In this document: positions 1 to 6,789 of the stretch, piece after piece
Layout of the letters: the number at the start of each line of letters is the position of its first letter
How positions within the stretch are numbered: the stretch's first letter is position 1
Origin: Bacillota bacterium
GTDB taxonomy: Bacteria > Bacillota > Sulfobacillia > JABLXB01
DNA length: 10,954 nt
NCBI GenBank assembly: GCA_024653225.1
Contig: JANLGA010000008.1
Span: 5,169-16,122, forward strand
Direction: 5' to 3'
Made by a program: the position numbers and the translations under genes
The notes under the pieces: generated by a model
Told to the model about the DNA's origin: nothing
Seen by the model: only the letters and a program-made list of their open reading frames with translations
Databases searched by the model: none

Positions 1-102
1 GTGCAGGGCATAATGCTGGTCCTGGCCGTGTGCGTGGTGGCGGGAAATTTCCTGGCGGACGTACTCTACACCCTCGTGGACCCGCGGGTTGAGCTCAGAT
101 AA
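1..102 (+). CDS. dppB: C-terminal end of a DppB-type ABC transporter permease (partial)
   Basis: Only the last 33 codons are in the window, read in frame 1 and ending at TAA 100-102; the start lies upstream. The residues form one hydrophobic membrane segment followed by NFLADVLYTLVDPRVELR, the usual C-terminal signature of DppB/OppB permeases (N-L-x-D-x-x-Y-x-x-x-DPR). The family member would be an inner-membrane permease that pairs with the DppC protein encoded just downstream to form the translocation pore for di- or oligopeptides. The stop codon is 8 bases from the next gene, so the two are clearly co-transcribed. The assignment rests on a short tail, but the tail is very characteristic and the neighbour fits. 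Confidence 0.85.
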   Translation: MQGIMLVLAVCVVAGNFLADVLYTLVDPRVELR

Positions 103-110
103 GAGGACTG

Positions 111-1010
111 ATGATGTTGGAAACGGCGTACGTCGAACAAGAATTCGACTCCTGTGACCCGGCGACGCCCGGTGATTCCGCAGCCTCAGACTTGCTGAGG
201 GCCCTGAGGTCGCGCAAGGCCGGAATGATCGGGCTCTCAATAGTTGCCGTCTTCCTCGTTGTCGCGGCCCTGGCCCCCTTCCTGATGCCGAATTCGTTCG
301 ATGAACCCAACCTGACAAAGACGCTCCAGGGGCCTTCGGCGCAGTACCCATTGGGCACGGACGAAATCGGCCGGTGCGTGTTGAGCCGCCTCATATACGG
401 CAGCAGGATCTCACTGTCCGTCGGGCTCGTTGCCGTGGGAACCGGCCTTGCGATCGGGATGGTGGTCGGGGTGGCGAGCGGACTGTTCGGCGGATGGGTG
501 GACCAGGCCTGCATGACGCTCGTGGACATTGTGTGGTCCTTTCCCACGATCCTGCTGGCGATCGGGTTGGTCTCCGTAATGAAGCCGGGTCTCGCGGGGG
601 CGATGATCGCCCTGGGGCTCGTCACCTGGCCGAGCTATGCCCGGGTCGTGAGGGGCCAGGTCATGGCGGTAAGGGGACTGCCGTTTGTGCTTTCGGCCAG
701 GGCGAGCGGCTGCGGGACCCTCAGGCTGTTGTCCAGGCACATTATCCCGAACATCATGTCCCCGGTGCTTGTGATGGCCTCCCTGGAAATGGGAAACGCC
801 ATCATCGTGGAGTCAACATTGTCCTATCTCGGACTCGGCGTCCAGCCCCCCTATCCGAGCTGGGGTACGATGCTCAGCACGGCCAAGAATTTCACTTATG
901 ACTATCCAATGCTCATGGTCTACCCGGGGGCCGCGATCGTGGTCGTGGTGCTCGGATTCAACCTGTTCGGAGACGCCGTGCGGGACGCCCTGGATCCGAG
1001 GCTGCGGTAG
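111..1010 (+). CDS. dppC: DppC-type peptide ABC transporter permease
   Basis: This is the second inner-membrane permease of a dipeptide/oligopeptide importer, 299 aa, normal for the family. A cytoplasmic N-terminus leads into a first membrane segment at about residues 39-58. Next comes the family block GTDEIGRCVLSRLIYGSRIS (82-101); the usual Asp after GR is Cys89 here. Further hydrophobic segments follow, then the EAA-type cytoplasmic loop at about 193-213 that contacts the ATPases, the YLGLGVQPPYPSWGTML block, and the terminal DALDPRLR. There are two adjacent ATG codons at 111 and 114. The AGAGG at 102-106 lies 4 bases from the first and 7 from the second, so Met2 may be the true start. The dppB stop is 8 bases upstream. 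The call to the Dpp/Opp family is firm; the exact substrate (dipeptide, oligopeptide, opine or other) cannot be read from the permease. Confidence 0.93.
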   Translation: MMLETAYVEQEFDSCDPATPGDSAASDLLRALRSRKAGMIGLSIVAVFLVVAALAPFLMPNSFDEPNLTKTLQGPSAQYPLGTDEIGRCVLSRLIYGSRISLSVGLVAVGTGLAIGMVVGVASGLFGGWVDQACMTLVDIVWSFPTILLAIGLVSVMKPGLAGAMIALGLVTWPSYARVVRGQVMAVRGLPFVLSARASGCGTLRLLSRHIIPNIMSPVLVMASLEMGNAIIVESTLSYLGLGVQPPYPSWGTMLSTAKNFTYDYPMLMVYPGAAIVVVVLGFNLFGDAVRDALDPRLR

Positions 1011-1030
1011 CGGACGGCGCCTTTGGCGGT

Positions 1031-1036
1031 GGAGGG
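1031..1036 (+). promoter_or_regulatory. Shine-Dalgarno GGAGGG that fixes a TTG start
   Basis: GGAGGG sits 8 bases before TTG 1045, which opens the D-aminoacylase frame. No in-frame ATG fits the conserved N-terminus better, so this site decides the non-ATG start. Confidence 0.7.
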
Positions 1037-1044
1037 ATTGACGG

Positions 1045-2703
1045 TTGTACGGTAGGACTGACGTAGCCATCGAAAATGTCACGATAATTGACGGAAGCGG
1101 CAACCTCCCCCGCGTCGGGAGTATCGGCGTCACCGGCGACACGGTCTCCTCGGTAGGATCGTCCCCACGTTTCCATGGGGAGGCACGGCTACGCGTGGAC
1201 GGGAGCGGCCTTTTTTCGGCTCCCGGATTCATTGACCTTCACTCCCACTCCGATTTCTCGCTCCGCGAGAATCCCCTCGGTCACAGCAAGGTCCTGCAGG
1301 GCGTGACGACCGAGGTGGTAGGCAATTGCGGCCTCACGGCCGCGCCCGTCAGGAGCGGCACATTTTCCCACCTGGTCGAGTACTTGACCAACACCGTGGC
1401 GATCGACGACGCCGAGAAGCAATCATGGCGATGGCCCACGATGATGGCTTATGTCGAGGATTCGCTCTCCCGCGGATCCAGCGTCAACATCGCCCCCCTC
1501 GTGGGACAGGGAACGCTGAGGGTGGCGGTGATGGGCTTCTGCGATCTGCCTCCGTCGCCGGGGCAAATCGAAGACATGGAGCGGCTTCTTAGTCGGGAAA
1601 TGCGGATGGGCTGCTTCGGCATGTCCACCGGGCTGCAGTACGTACCGAATTCTTACTGCACCGTGGAGGAGAGCTCGAGGCTCTGCTCATTGGTCCGTTC
1701 TTTCGGGGGGTTCTACGCGGTTCACCTGCGAAGCGAGGGCCGCGGGCTTCTGCAGTCGGTCGAAGAGGCCCTGGAGGTGGCGAGGGCGAGCGGCGTGAGG
1801 CTGGAGATTTCGCACGCCAAGGCCGCAGGGGAAGGAAATTGGGGAAAGAGCGGGCAGATGATTCGCGCGATAGAGGACGAGGCGCTCCGCGGCACGGACG
1901 TGGCTTTTGACGTGTACCCGTACACGGCCTACGGATCCTCGATTCTCGATTTCGTCCCGCCTGTGTACCTGGCCGGGGGAATAGAGAAAGCGCTGCAGAT
2001 TCTTCGAGAGGAATCTGCGCGCCGCGAAGTCGCTGCAATGATACGGCACCCGGGGTCGGATTGGGAAAACCCCCGCACGGAGGCGACGTGGGACCGCATC
2101 GTGGTCACCGCCGTCGGAGACTCGGAGGGAGCGCGGTTCGTCGGAAAAACCATCGAGCAAGTATCCTCGGTGCTGGGCATGGATGAAGCGGATGCGATTG
2201 TGCACCTGGTCTCCAGGTTCCGAGGGCGAGTGAAGCTCCTGGTGCACGCAATGGACGAGGACGAAATGAAGGTTCTTCTGTCCCACCCGAGGTCCTCAAT
2301 TGTCTCGGATGCGGCCGCCTACAAGCTGTCCGGCAAGGACCGCGGTGCCCACCCCCATCCCAGATCATTCGGGGCGTTTGCGCGTGTGCTCGGTCTGTAC
2401 GTCCGCGAGCAGGGATTGCTGTCCTGGCAGGAAGCGATAAGGAAGATGACCAGCCTGCCCGCGGCGCGCGCGGGGATAACGGACAGGGGCTTGATAAGGG
2501 AAGGGATGAAGGCGGACATCGTGTTGTTCGACCCCGAACGGGTCAAGGACTGCGCCACTTTCGAAGAGCCTTTTCGGTACGCAGAGGGGATTCCTTGGGT
2601 GATGGTCAACGGCGTGGTGACGGTGAGAGGGTCGAAGCACACCGGCGCGAGGGCCGGGCGGCTTCTGAGACGCATCTCGGCGGGGACGGAGGAGTCGAGG
2701 TGA
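1045..2703 (+). CDS. D-aminoacylase / N-acyl-D-amino-acid deacylase (amidohydrolase superfamily)
   Basis: The predicted product is a cytoplasmic zinc amidohydrolase that hydrolyses N-acyl-D-amino acids to a carboxylate and a free D-amino acid. The 552 residues carry the family's motifs in order: the H66-S-H68-S-D metal motif after APGFIDL; GVTTEVVGNCG with Cys95, the metal-binding Cys typical of D-aminoacylases; YAVHLRSEG (His227); ISHAK (His257); DVYPYTAYGSSI; the acidic SD pair with Asp422; HPHPRSFGAFARVLG; and the C-terminal beta-sandwich return GLIREGMKADIVLFDP. It is slightly longer than many relatives. The TTG start is supported by GGAGGG 8 bases upstream. The gene lies inside the transporter cluster, 34 bases after dppC and 9 bases before dppD, which suggests that its substrate is what the transporter imports. 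Related deacylases and D-hydantoinase-like enzymes share the fold, but the NCG, HLRSEG and YPYTA blocks favour D-aminoacylase. Chirality and acyl preference are inferred from family. Confidence 0.9.
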   Translation: MYGRTDVAIENVTIIDGSGNLPRVGSIGVTGDTVSSVGSSPRFHGEARLRVDGSGLFSAPGFIDLHSHSDFSLRENPLGHSKVLQGVTTEVVGNCGLTAAPVRSGTFSHLVEYLTNTVAIDDAEKQSWRWPTMMAYVEDSLSRGSSVNIAPLVGQGTLRVAVMGFCDLPPSPGQIEDMERLLSREMRMGCFGMSTGLQYVPNSYCTVEESSRLCSLVRSFGGFYAVHLRSEGRGLLQSVEEALEVARASGVRLEISHAKAAGEGNWGKSGQMIRAIEDEALRGTDVAFDVYPYTAYGSSILDFVPPVYLAGGIEKALQILREESARREVAAMIRHPGSDWENPRTEATWDRIVVTAVGDSEGARFVGKTIEQVSSVLGMDEADAIVHLVSRFRGRVKLLVHAMDEDEMKVLLSHPRSSIVSDAAAYKLSGKDRGAHPHPRSFGAFARVLGLYVREQGLLSWQEAIRKMTSLPAARAGITDRGLIREGMKADIVLFDPERVKDCATFEEPFRYAEGIPWVMVNGVVTVRGSKHTGARAGRLLRRISAGTEESR

Positions 2704-2712
2704 ACTACCGGC

Positions 2713-3684
2713 GTGGCAAGTGATCTCCTGGAGGTAAGGAATCTGCACACTCACTTCTACACGCATCGGGGGGTCGCCAGGGCGGTCGACGGCGTAGACC
2801 TCGCGGTCGAGGAGGGCGCGACCCTGGGCGTGGTAGGCGAATCGGGCTGCGGAAAGAGCGTGACCGCACTGAGCATCATGCGCCTGGTTCCGGAGCCGCC
2901 GGGCCGCATCGTGAGAGGCGAAATACTGTTCAAGGGCAGGGACATCTTGGGGATGAGAGAGGACGAGATGAGGAACGTCAGGGGCAACCAGGTGGCCATG
3001 GTATTCCAGGAGCCCATGACGTCGCTCAACCCGGTGTTCACGGTGGGTTTCCAGATCCGCGAAGCGCTGTCGTTGCATCGGGGAATGAAGGGAAAAGAGG
3101 CAACCGACTACGCCGAACACATGCTGTCCCTCGTGGGCATATCGGACCCGGGAAGACGCCTCACGGAGTTCCCTCACCAGTTATCGGGGGGGATGCGCCA
3201 GAGAGTCATGATAGCGATGGCGTTGTCGTGCGGTCCGAGCCTTCTCATCGCCGACGAACCCACGACCGCGCTGGACGTTACGATTCAGGCCCAGATCCTG
3301 GACATATTCAGGCGCCTCAAGGAGACCACCTCCATGGCCCTCTTGTTGATAACTCACGACCTCGGGATCGTCTACGAGACGGCGGAGAGGGTCGTGGTCA
3401 TGTACGCCGGCCAAGTTGTCGAAGAGGGCTCGAGGGATGAAGTATTCGGAGACCCCTTGCACCCGTACACGATCGGCCTCCTCAGGTCGCATCCCACCGG
3501 GAGCGCCGCCCGCGGACGGCTTCACGTCATCAGGGGCGCCGTTCCCGACGCCCTAAGGATGCCGAATGGGTGCAGGTTCCACCCGCGATGTCCGCGGGCA
3601 GAGGAGGTGTGCCGGACGGAGAGTCCGGCGCTGGACGGCGCCGGCGGAAGCGGGCGGAGGAAGGTCAGGTGTTGGAACCCGTGA
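2713..3684 (+). CDS. dppD: DppD-type peptide ABC transporter ATPase
   Basis: This is one of two cytoplasmic ATPases that power the peptide importer, 323 aa. The sequence shows Walker A GESGCGKS (42-49), Q-loop Gln99, signature LSGGMRQ (157-163), Walker B LLIADE with Asp181 and Glu182, D-loop TTALD, and H-loop His215. The C-terminal oligopeptide-transporter extension contains HPYT and GCRFHPRC. Four cysteines (287, 293, 300, 320) match the arrangement reported to hold a 4Fe-4S cluster in some DppD/OppD proteins. The GTG start follows GAGGTGA (2697-2703), which overlaps the stop of the D-aminoacylase gene, with a 9-base spacer; translation is probably coupled. The 3' end overlaps the start of the next ATPase gene by 16 bases. 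The family call is secure; Dpp versus Opp naming is provisional. Confidence 0.94.
   Translation: MASDLLEVRNLHTHFYTHRGVARAVDGVDLAVEEGATLGVVGESGCGKSVTALSIMRLVPEPPGRIVRGEILFKGRDILGMREDEMRNVRGNQVAMVFQEPMTSLNPVFTVGFQIREALSLHRGMKGKEATDYAEHMLSLVGISDPGRRLTEFPHQLSGGMRQRVMIAMALSCGPSLLIADEPTTALDVTIQAQILDIFRRLKETTSMALLLITHDLGIVYETAERVVVMYAGQVVEEGSRDEVFGDPLHPYTIGLLRSHPTGSAARGRLHVIRGAVPDALRMPNGCRFHPRCPRAEEVCRTESPALDGAGGSGRRKVRCWNP
3656..3660 (+). promoter_or_regulatory. Shine-Dalgarno GGAGG inside dppD that selects the GTG start of dppF
   Basis: GGAGG at 3656-3660 is exactly 8 bases from GTG 3669, giving a dppF start that overlaps dppD by 16 bases. The alternative ATG 3684, which shares a base with the dppD stop, lacks a well-spaced Shine-Dalgarno. 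Confidence 0.6.
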
Positions 3685-4661
3685 TGGTCCAATCGGTGGA
3701 GCTCATGAGGGTGCAGGGATTGACCAAGTGGTACCCCGTGAGGCGGGGCCCGTTCGGTAGAGTCACGGGATACGTGAAGGCGGTTGACGGGGTGGACATG
3801 CGGTTGTTCGCCGGCAAGACCCTGGGGCTCGTGGGCGAGTCGGGATCGGGAAAGACGACCGTGGGACTGGCGGTCATTCGCCTGGTCGAGTCGACCCGCG
3901 GCCAAGTGTGGTTCAAGGGCAGGGACGTGCTGAAGCTCTCGGGAAGCGAGCTCCTTTCGTTCCGCAGGGAGGTGCAGATCGTTTTTCAGGATCCCCAGTC
4001 CTCCCTCAACCCGAGGATGACTGTGTTGAACGCCGTCAGGGAGCCCCTTGACATCCGCGGGGACGCCTCCATGAGGGCCCGGACCGAGCGCGTGAAGGAG
4101 CTCCTCGCCTTCGTGGGGCTGGGCCCGAAGACGATGACCAGGTATCCTCACGAGTTGTCCGGGGGACAGCGACAGCGGGTGTGCATCGCCAGGGCGCTTG
4201 CCTCGGAGCCGGTGTTCGTCGTCTGCGACGAGCCCGTGTCTTCCCTCGATGTCTCGATCAGGAGCCAGATTCTCAACCTGCTGGCGGACTTGCAGGAAAA
4301 GATGGGCCTGACGTACCTCTTCATATCGCACGACCTCTCGGTCGTCAGGCACGTGTGCGATCACTGCGCGGTGATGTACCTTGGAAAAGTCCTGGAATAC
4401 GCCCGGTCGGACGAGATTTTCTCCGGTCCCTTGCATCCCTACACGCGAGCGCTTCTATCGGCTGTCCCGTTCGTGGGCCCCCGGCCTGCGCGGCCGAGGA
4501 TCATCCTGGCCGGGGAACTACCGAGCCCGGCGAATGTGCCGAGTGGTTGCCGGTTTCACCCGCGCTGCTACGAGAAGCTCGGCTTGGTGTGCGAACAAGA
4601 GGAGCCGCCGACGGTCGAGGTGTCCTCGGGACACACGGTGGCGTGCCACCACTACGCGTGA
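3669..4661 (+). CDS. dppF: DppF-type peptide ABC transporter ATPase
   Basis: This is the partner ATPase of the importer, 330 aa from the chosen GTG. It has Walker A GESGSGKT (56-63), a Q-loop in VFQDPQSSLNPR typical of the OppF/DppF side, signature LSGGQRQ (163-169), Walker B VVCDE with Asp187 and Glu188, D-loop VSSLD, and H-loop His221. The C-terminal HPYT and GCRFHPRC extension follows. Four cysteines lie at 294, 300, 308 and 326, so this subunit carries the same Cys spacing idea as its partner. The frame stays open upstream to GTG 3570, but that reading would overlap dppD by more than 100 bases. GTG 3669 with GGAGG at 8 bases gives a normal family length; ATG 3684 (325 aa) is the alternative. 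It is followed by a 107-base gap, the longest non-coding stretch in the window. Confidence 0.93.
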   Translation: MLEPVMVQSVELMRVQGLTKWYPVRRGPFGRVTGYVKAVDGVDMRLFAGKTLGLVGESGSGKTTVGLAVIRLVESTRGQVWFKGRDVLKLSGSELLSFRREVQIVFQDPQSSLNPRMTVLNAVREPLDIRGDASMRARTERVKELLAFVGLGPKTMTRYPHELSGGQRQRVCIARALASEPVFVVCDEPVSSLDVSIRSQILNLLADLQEKMGLTYLFISHDLSVVRHVCDHCAVMYLGKVLEYARSDEIFSGPLHPYTRALLSAVPFVGPRPARPRIILAGELPSPANVPSGCRFHPRCYEKLGLVCEQEEPPTVEVSSGHTVACHHYA

Positions 4662-4724
4662 CGCGCCTCGGGCAATTCGAACAGCCCGTCGTGTTGGGTT
4701 ACTGGTTATGACCTGAATGAACAA

Positions 4725-4747
4725 GTCGGCCGACAATGGCGGCCGGC
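4725..4747 (+). other. GC-rich hairpin between dppF and the C26 peptidase gene
   Basis: Bases 4725-4732 pair with 4740-4747 as an 8-bp stem (CGGCCG core, one G-U pair) around the 7-base loop ACAATGG. No T-run follows, so it is not a standard intrinsic terminator. It could stabilise or process the upstream transporter mRNA or weakly attenuate transcription. The rest of 4662-4768 shows nothing convincing: no clear -35/-10 pair. Confidence 0.4.
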
Positions 4748-4768
4748 ACGAGTCGGGAGTGATGGACG

Positions 4769-5575
4769 TTGGTGCCCGTCGTCGGGGTGAGCTGCGCGTG
4801 GAGCATTGAGACGTGGGGAGCGAGCGACGCAGGGCATGGTCACGTGTACGCCGAGATGGCCTACGTTGAGGCCGTTGCGCGAAGCGGGGGCTTGCCGGTC
4901 CTCGTGTGCCCTGCCGGCTCGGGCCGAAGCGAGATCCTTGCGCGGGAGACAATCGCGATGTTGGACGGCCTTCTTCTCACCGGTGGGGGCGACGCCAGGC
5001 GATTCGACGGCCGCGACGTCCCCTCGCTGGCGGACCAGCAGCCAGCGCGGCACAAGTACGAGACCCTGCTGGTCACGGAGGCGGCCGGGAGGGGGATCCC
5101 GGTACTCGGCATTTGCCGCGGCCACCAGACAATCGCCGAGGTCTTGGGCGGTAGAGTGGCGACGATCGACTCGGCCGGCCACAGGAACCCTCAACCTCCT
5201 TTCGAGACGCGGCACGGGATCCGCGTGGAGCCTCGCAGCTGGTTGGGCGCGGCGTGCGGGGCGGAGCCCTGGGTCGTTCCGAGCATCCACAGACAGGTCG
5301 TGGTGGCTCCCCCCGTCGGATTCAGAGTCAGCGCGGTGGGCCCCGACGAGGCGATAGAAGCGATCGAGTCGGTCGGCGGGGATTTTCTCCTCGGGGTACA
5401 GTTCCACCCGGAAATCGTCTTCCCCGATGACGACCGGGCGAAGCGGTTGTTTCGGGCATTTGTGGACGAGTGTTCCACAAGGGCCGGGAGATCGCGGGGC
5501 GCACCGAGGGGCCCTCGGTGGCGTCGCGCCGTGGAGGGGCTGCAATGTCCGGATCCGGGGTCGACCGAAAGATGA
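4769..5575 (+). CDS. Peptidase C26 / gamma-glutamyl-gamma-aminobutyrate hydrolase-like class-I glutamine amidotransferase domain protein
   Basis: The predicted cytoplasmic hydrolase cleaves gamma-glutamyl amide bonds, as PuuD-like enzymes do in putrescine degradation. The 268 residues show the N-terminal PVVGVSC strand, LLLTGGGD, the nucleophile elbow GICRGHQ with Cys116, SIHRQVV (His174; relatives often have HHQ), and GVQFHPE with His213 and Glu215 completing the Cys-His-Glu triad. The start is TTG 4769, preceded by GGGAG at 4755-4759 with a 9-base spacer; GTG 4772 is the next option. The last 30 or so residues are rich in Arg, Gly and Pro and are not part of the fold. They run 31 bases into the next gene, so the two are likely translationally coupled. 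The catalytic family is firm; the substrate is not, since C26 members act on various gamma-glutamyl compounds. Confidence 0.87.
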   Translation: MVPVVGVSCAWSIETWGASDAGHGHVYAEMAYVEAVARSGGLPVLVCPAGSGRSEILARETIAMLDGLLLTGGGDARRFDGRDVPSLADQQPARHKYETLLVTEAAGRGIPVLGICRGHQTIAEVLGGRVATIDSAGHRNPQPPFETRHGIRVEPRSWLGAACGAEPWVVPSIHRQVVVAPPVGFRVSAVGPDEAIEAIESVGGDFLLGVQFHPEIVFPDDDRAKRLFRAFVDECSTRAGRSRGAPRGPRWRRAVEGLQCPDPGSTER

Positions 5576-6750
5576 AGGTGGCAGTCTGCGGCGGGGGTAA
5601 CGCCGCGCACGTCCTGGTGCCCGCTCTGAAGGAGGCCGGCGCATCCTGGGTGGGCGTCTTCACGCCGTTCCAAGAAGAGGCGTCGCGAATCTCCGAAGGG
5701 GTTGCATCGGGGGGGATCGTCGCGCGGTACCCGGACCGCGAGGCCAGGGGGGTGCCGGACGTCGTTACGTCCGCGGCAGATGGTTTGATCCCGCAGGCCG
5801 ACATAGTTATCCTCGCGGTCCCGGCGTTCGCCCACCTCGGGATGCTGAATGCAATCGGCCCCCACCTCAAGGAAGGGGCATGGGTGGGTGCGATGCCATC
5901 CCGCGGCGGATTCGAGTTCCTGGGCACCCATCCCGACATCGCTCGGAAATCGGCGCTGCTCTTCGGGTTTCAGACCCTTCCGTGGGCATGCAGGATAGTA
6001 GCATACGGAAGGTCGGTCAGGGTCCTTGGGGTGAAGAGAACCGTCCGAGTGGGATCCTTGCCTTCCGCGGCGGCCGCCGAAGTTGCCGAACGGCTTGGGC
6101 GACTCATCGGAATAAGGATGAGGCCGGTCGCCTCCATGCTGGCAATCACCCTCGGGAACGTCGGCCAGATCGTCCATCCCGGCATAATGTACGGGTTGTT
6201 CAGGGACCGCGAAGATGTCGCCTTCGCCGAGGAAGAGATCCCGCTCTTTTACCAGGGTGTGACGGAAGCGGTGGCCGGGGTGCTCGACTGCATCAGCGAC
6301 GAGATCGGCCTCGTGGCCGGAGCCTTGTCCTTAAAGGCCGGGTGGACGGGTGACGACTGCCGCGTGGGGAGCCTGAGGGAGTGGTTAATCGAGTCGTACG
6401 GGGACGCCATCGCGGACCCCCGCGACACGAGGTCGTGCCTCGCCACCAATTCGGCATATGCCGGTTTGAGAATCCCCATCGTTAAGTCGGGGGCTCTCCA
6501 CAGGCCGGATTTCAGGTCGCGCTACCTTACGGAAGACGTTCCCTACGGCCTCGTCGTGACCAAGGGTATAGCGGACATTTGCGGGGTGGCAACCCCGACG
6601 ATCGATGAGGTACTCGCAACTTGTTCGAGGTGGATGGGAGCCGAGTATTATGTAGACAGTCGTCCCGTGGGGAGGGACATCAAGAATAGCAGGCATCCGG
6701 TGAATTTCGGCATTGCGACGGCAGAACAACTGGTCAGGGCGGGCTCCTGA
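5545..6750 (+). CDS. Opine dehydrogenase, octopine/nopaline dehydrogenase family
   Basis: This is an NAD(P)-dependent oxidoreductase that reversibly joins an amino acid to an alpha-keto acid through a secondary amine (opine). The 401 residues begin with a Rossmann fold: KVAVCGGGNAAHV has the G16-x-G18-N-A-A dinucleotide motif. The C-terminal octopine-dehydrogenase domain contains GNVGQIVHPGIMYG with His211, near the family's catalytic His, and RYLTEDVPYGLV with Asp331, which matches the conserved Asp of the family; TPTIDEV follows. I chose ATG 5545 because GGAGG at 5533-5537 is 7 bases away. The frame is open further up to GTG 5470, but that stretch lies inside the preceding gene. ATG 5572, directly before the Rossmann strand, is also possible. 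The opine is unknown. In a catabolic operon the enzyme might run in the oxidative direction, releasing an amino acid and a keto acid, which is inference. Confidence 0.88.
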   Translation: MSGSGVDRKMKVAVCGGGNAAHVLVPALKEAGASWVGVFTPFQEEASRISEGVASGGIVARYPDREARGVPDVVTSAADGLIPQADIVILAVPAFAHLGMLNAIGPHLKEGAWVGAMPSRGGFEFLGTHPDIARKSALLFGFQTLPWACRIVAYGRSVRVLGVKRTVRVGSLPSAAAAEVAERLGRLIGIRMRPVASMLAITLGNVGQIVHPGIMYGLFRDREDVAFAEEEIPLFYQGVTEAVAGVLDCISDEIGLVAGALSLKAGWTGDDCRVGSLREWLIESYGDAIADPRDTRSCLATNSAYAGLRIPIVKSGALHRPDFRSRYLTEDVPYGLVVTKGIADICGVATPTIDEVLATCSRWMGAEYYVDSRPVGRDIKNSRHPVNFGIATAEQLVRAGS

Positions 6751-6775
6751 CCCGGCCCTGTCCAGTCGGTGTGCG

Positions 6776-6781
6776 AGGAGG
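6776..6781 (+). promoter_or_regulatory. Shine-Dalgarno AGGAGG that fixes the start of the fused mutase gene
   Basis: AGGAGG is 8 bases from ATG 6790. A GTG at 6769 in the same frame would place this site inside the coding region and adds seven non-conserved residues, so ATG 6790 is preferred. Confidence 0.8.
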
Positions 6782-6789
6782 ACTATCTG

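Noticed and set aside
374..901. Second + strand open frame inside the dppC gene
   Set aside because: It is an out-of-frame shadow, rich in Arg and Gly, without motifs; the dppC frame has all the permease signatures.
3570..3668. A longer N-terminus for the DppF ATPase from GTG 3570
   Set aside because: The extra residues are Arg- and Gly-rich, lie wholly inside dppD and are not family-like; GTG 3669 has a well-placed GGAGG.
4694..4711. Possible promoter (TTGGGT and TTATGA) before the C26 gene
   Set aside because: The two boxes are only about 6 bases apart, and no -35 box is found at the normal distance from TATGAC.
4725..4747. Intrinsic terminator after dppF
   Set aside because: The stem is good, but no T-run follows, so it is listed only as a hairpin.
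6769..6789. GTG 6769 as the start of the mutase fusion
   Set aside because: The only good Shine-Dalgarno, AGGAGG 6776-6781, lies downstream of it and is spaced correctly for ATG 6790.
6751..6789. Cobalamin riboswitch before the B12-dependent mutase
   Set aside because: The gap is only 39 bases, far too short for the aptamer, and there is no B12-box-like sequence.
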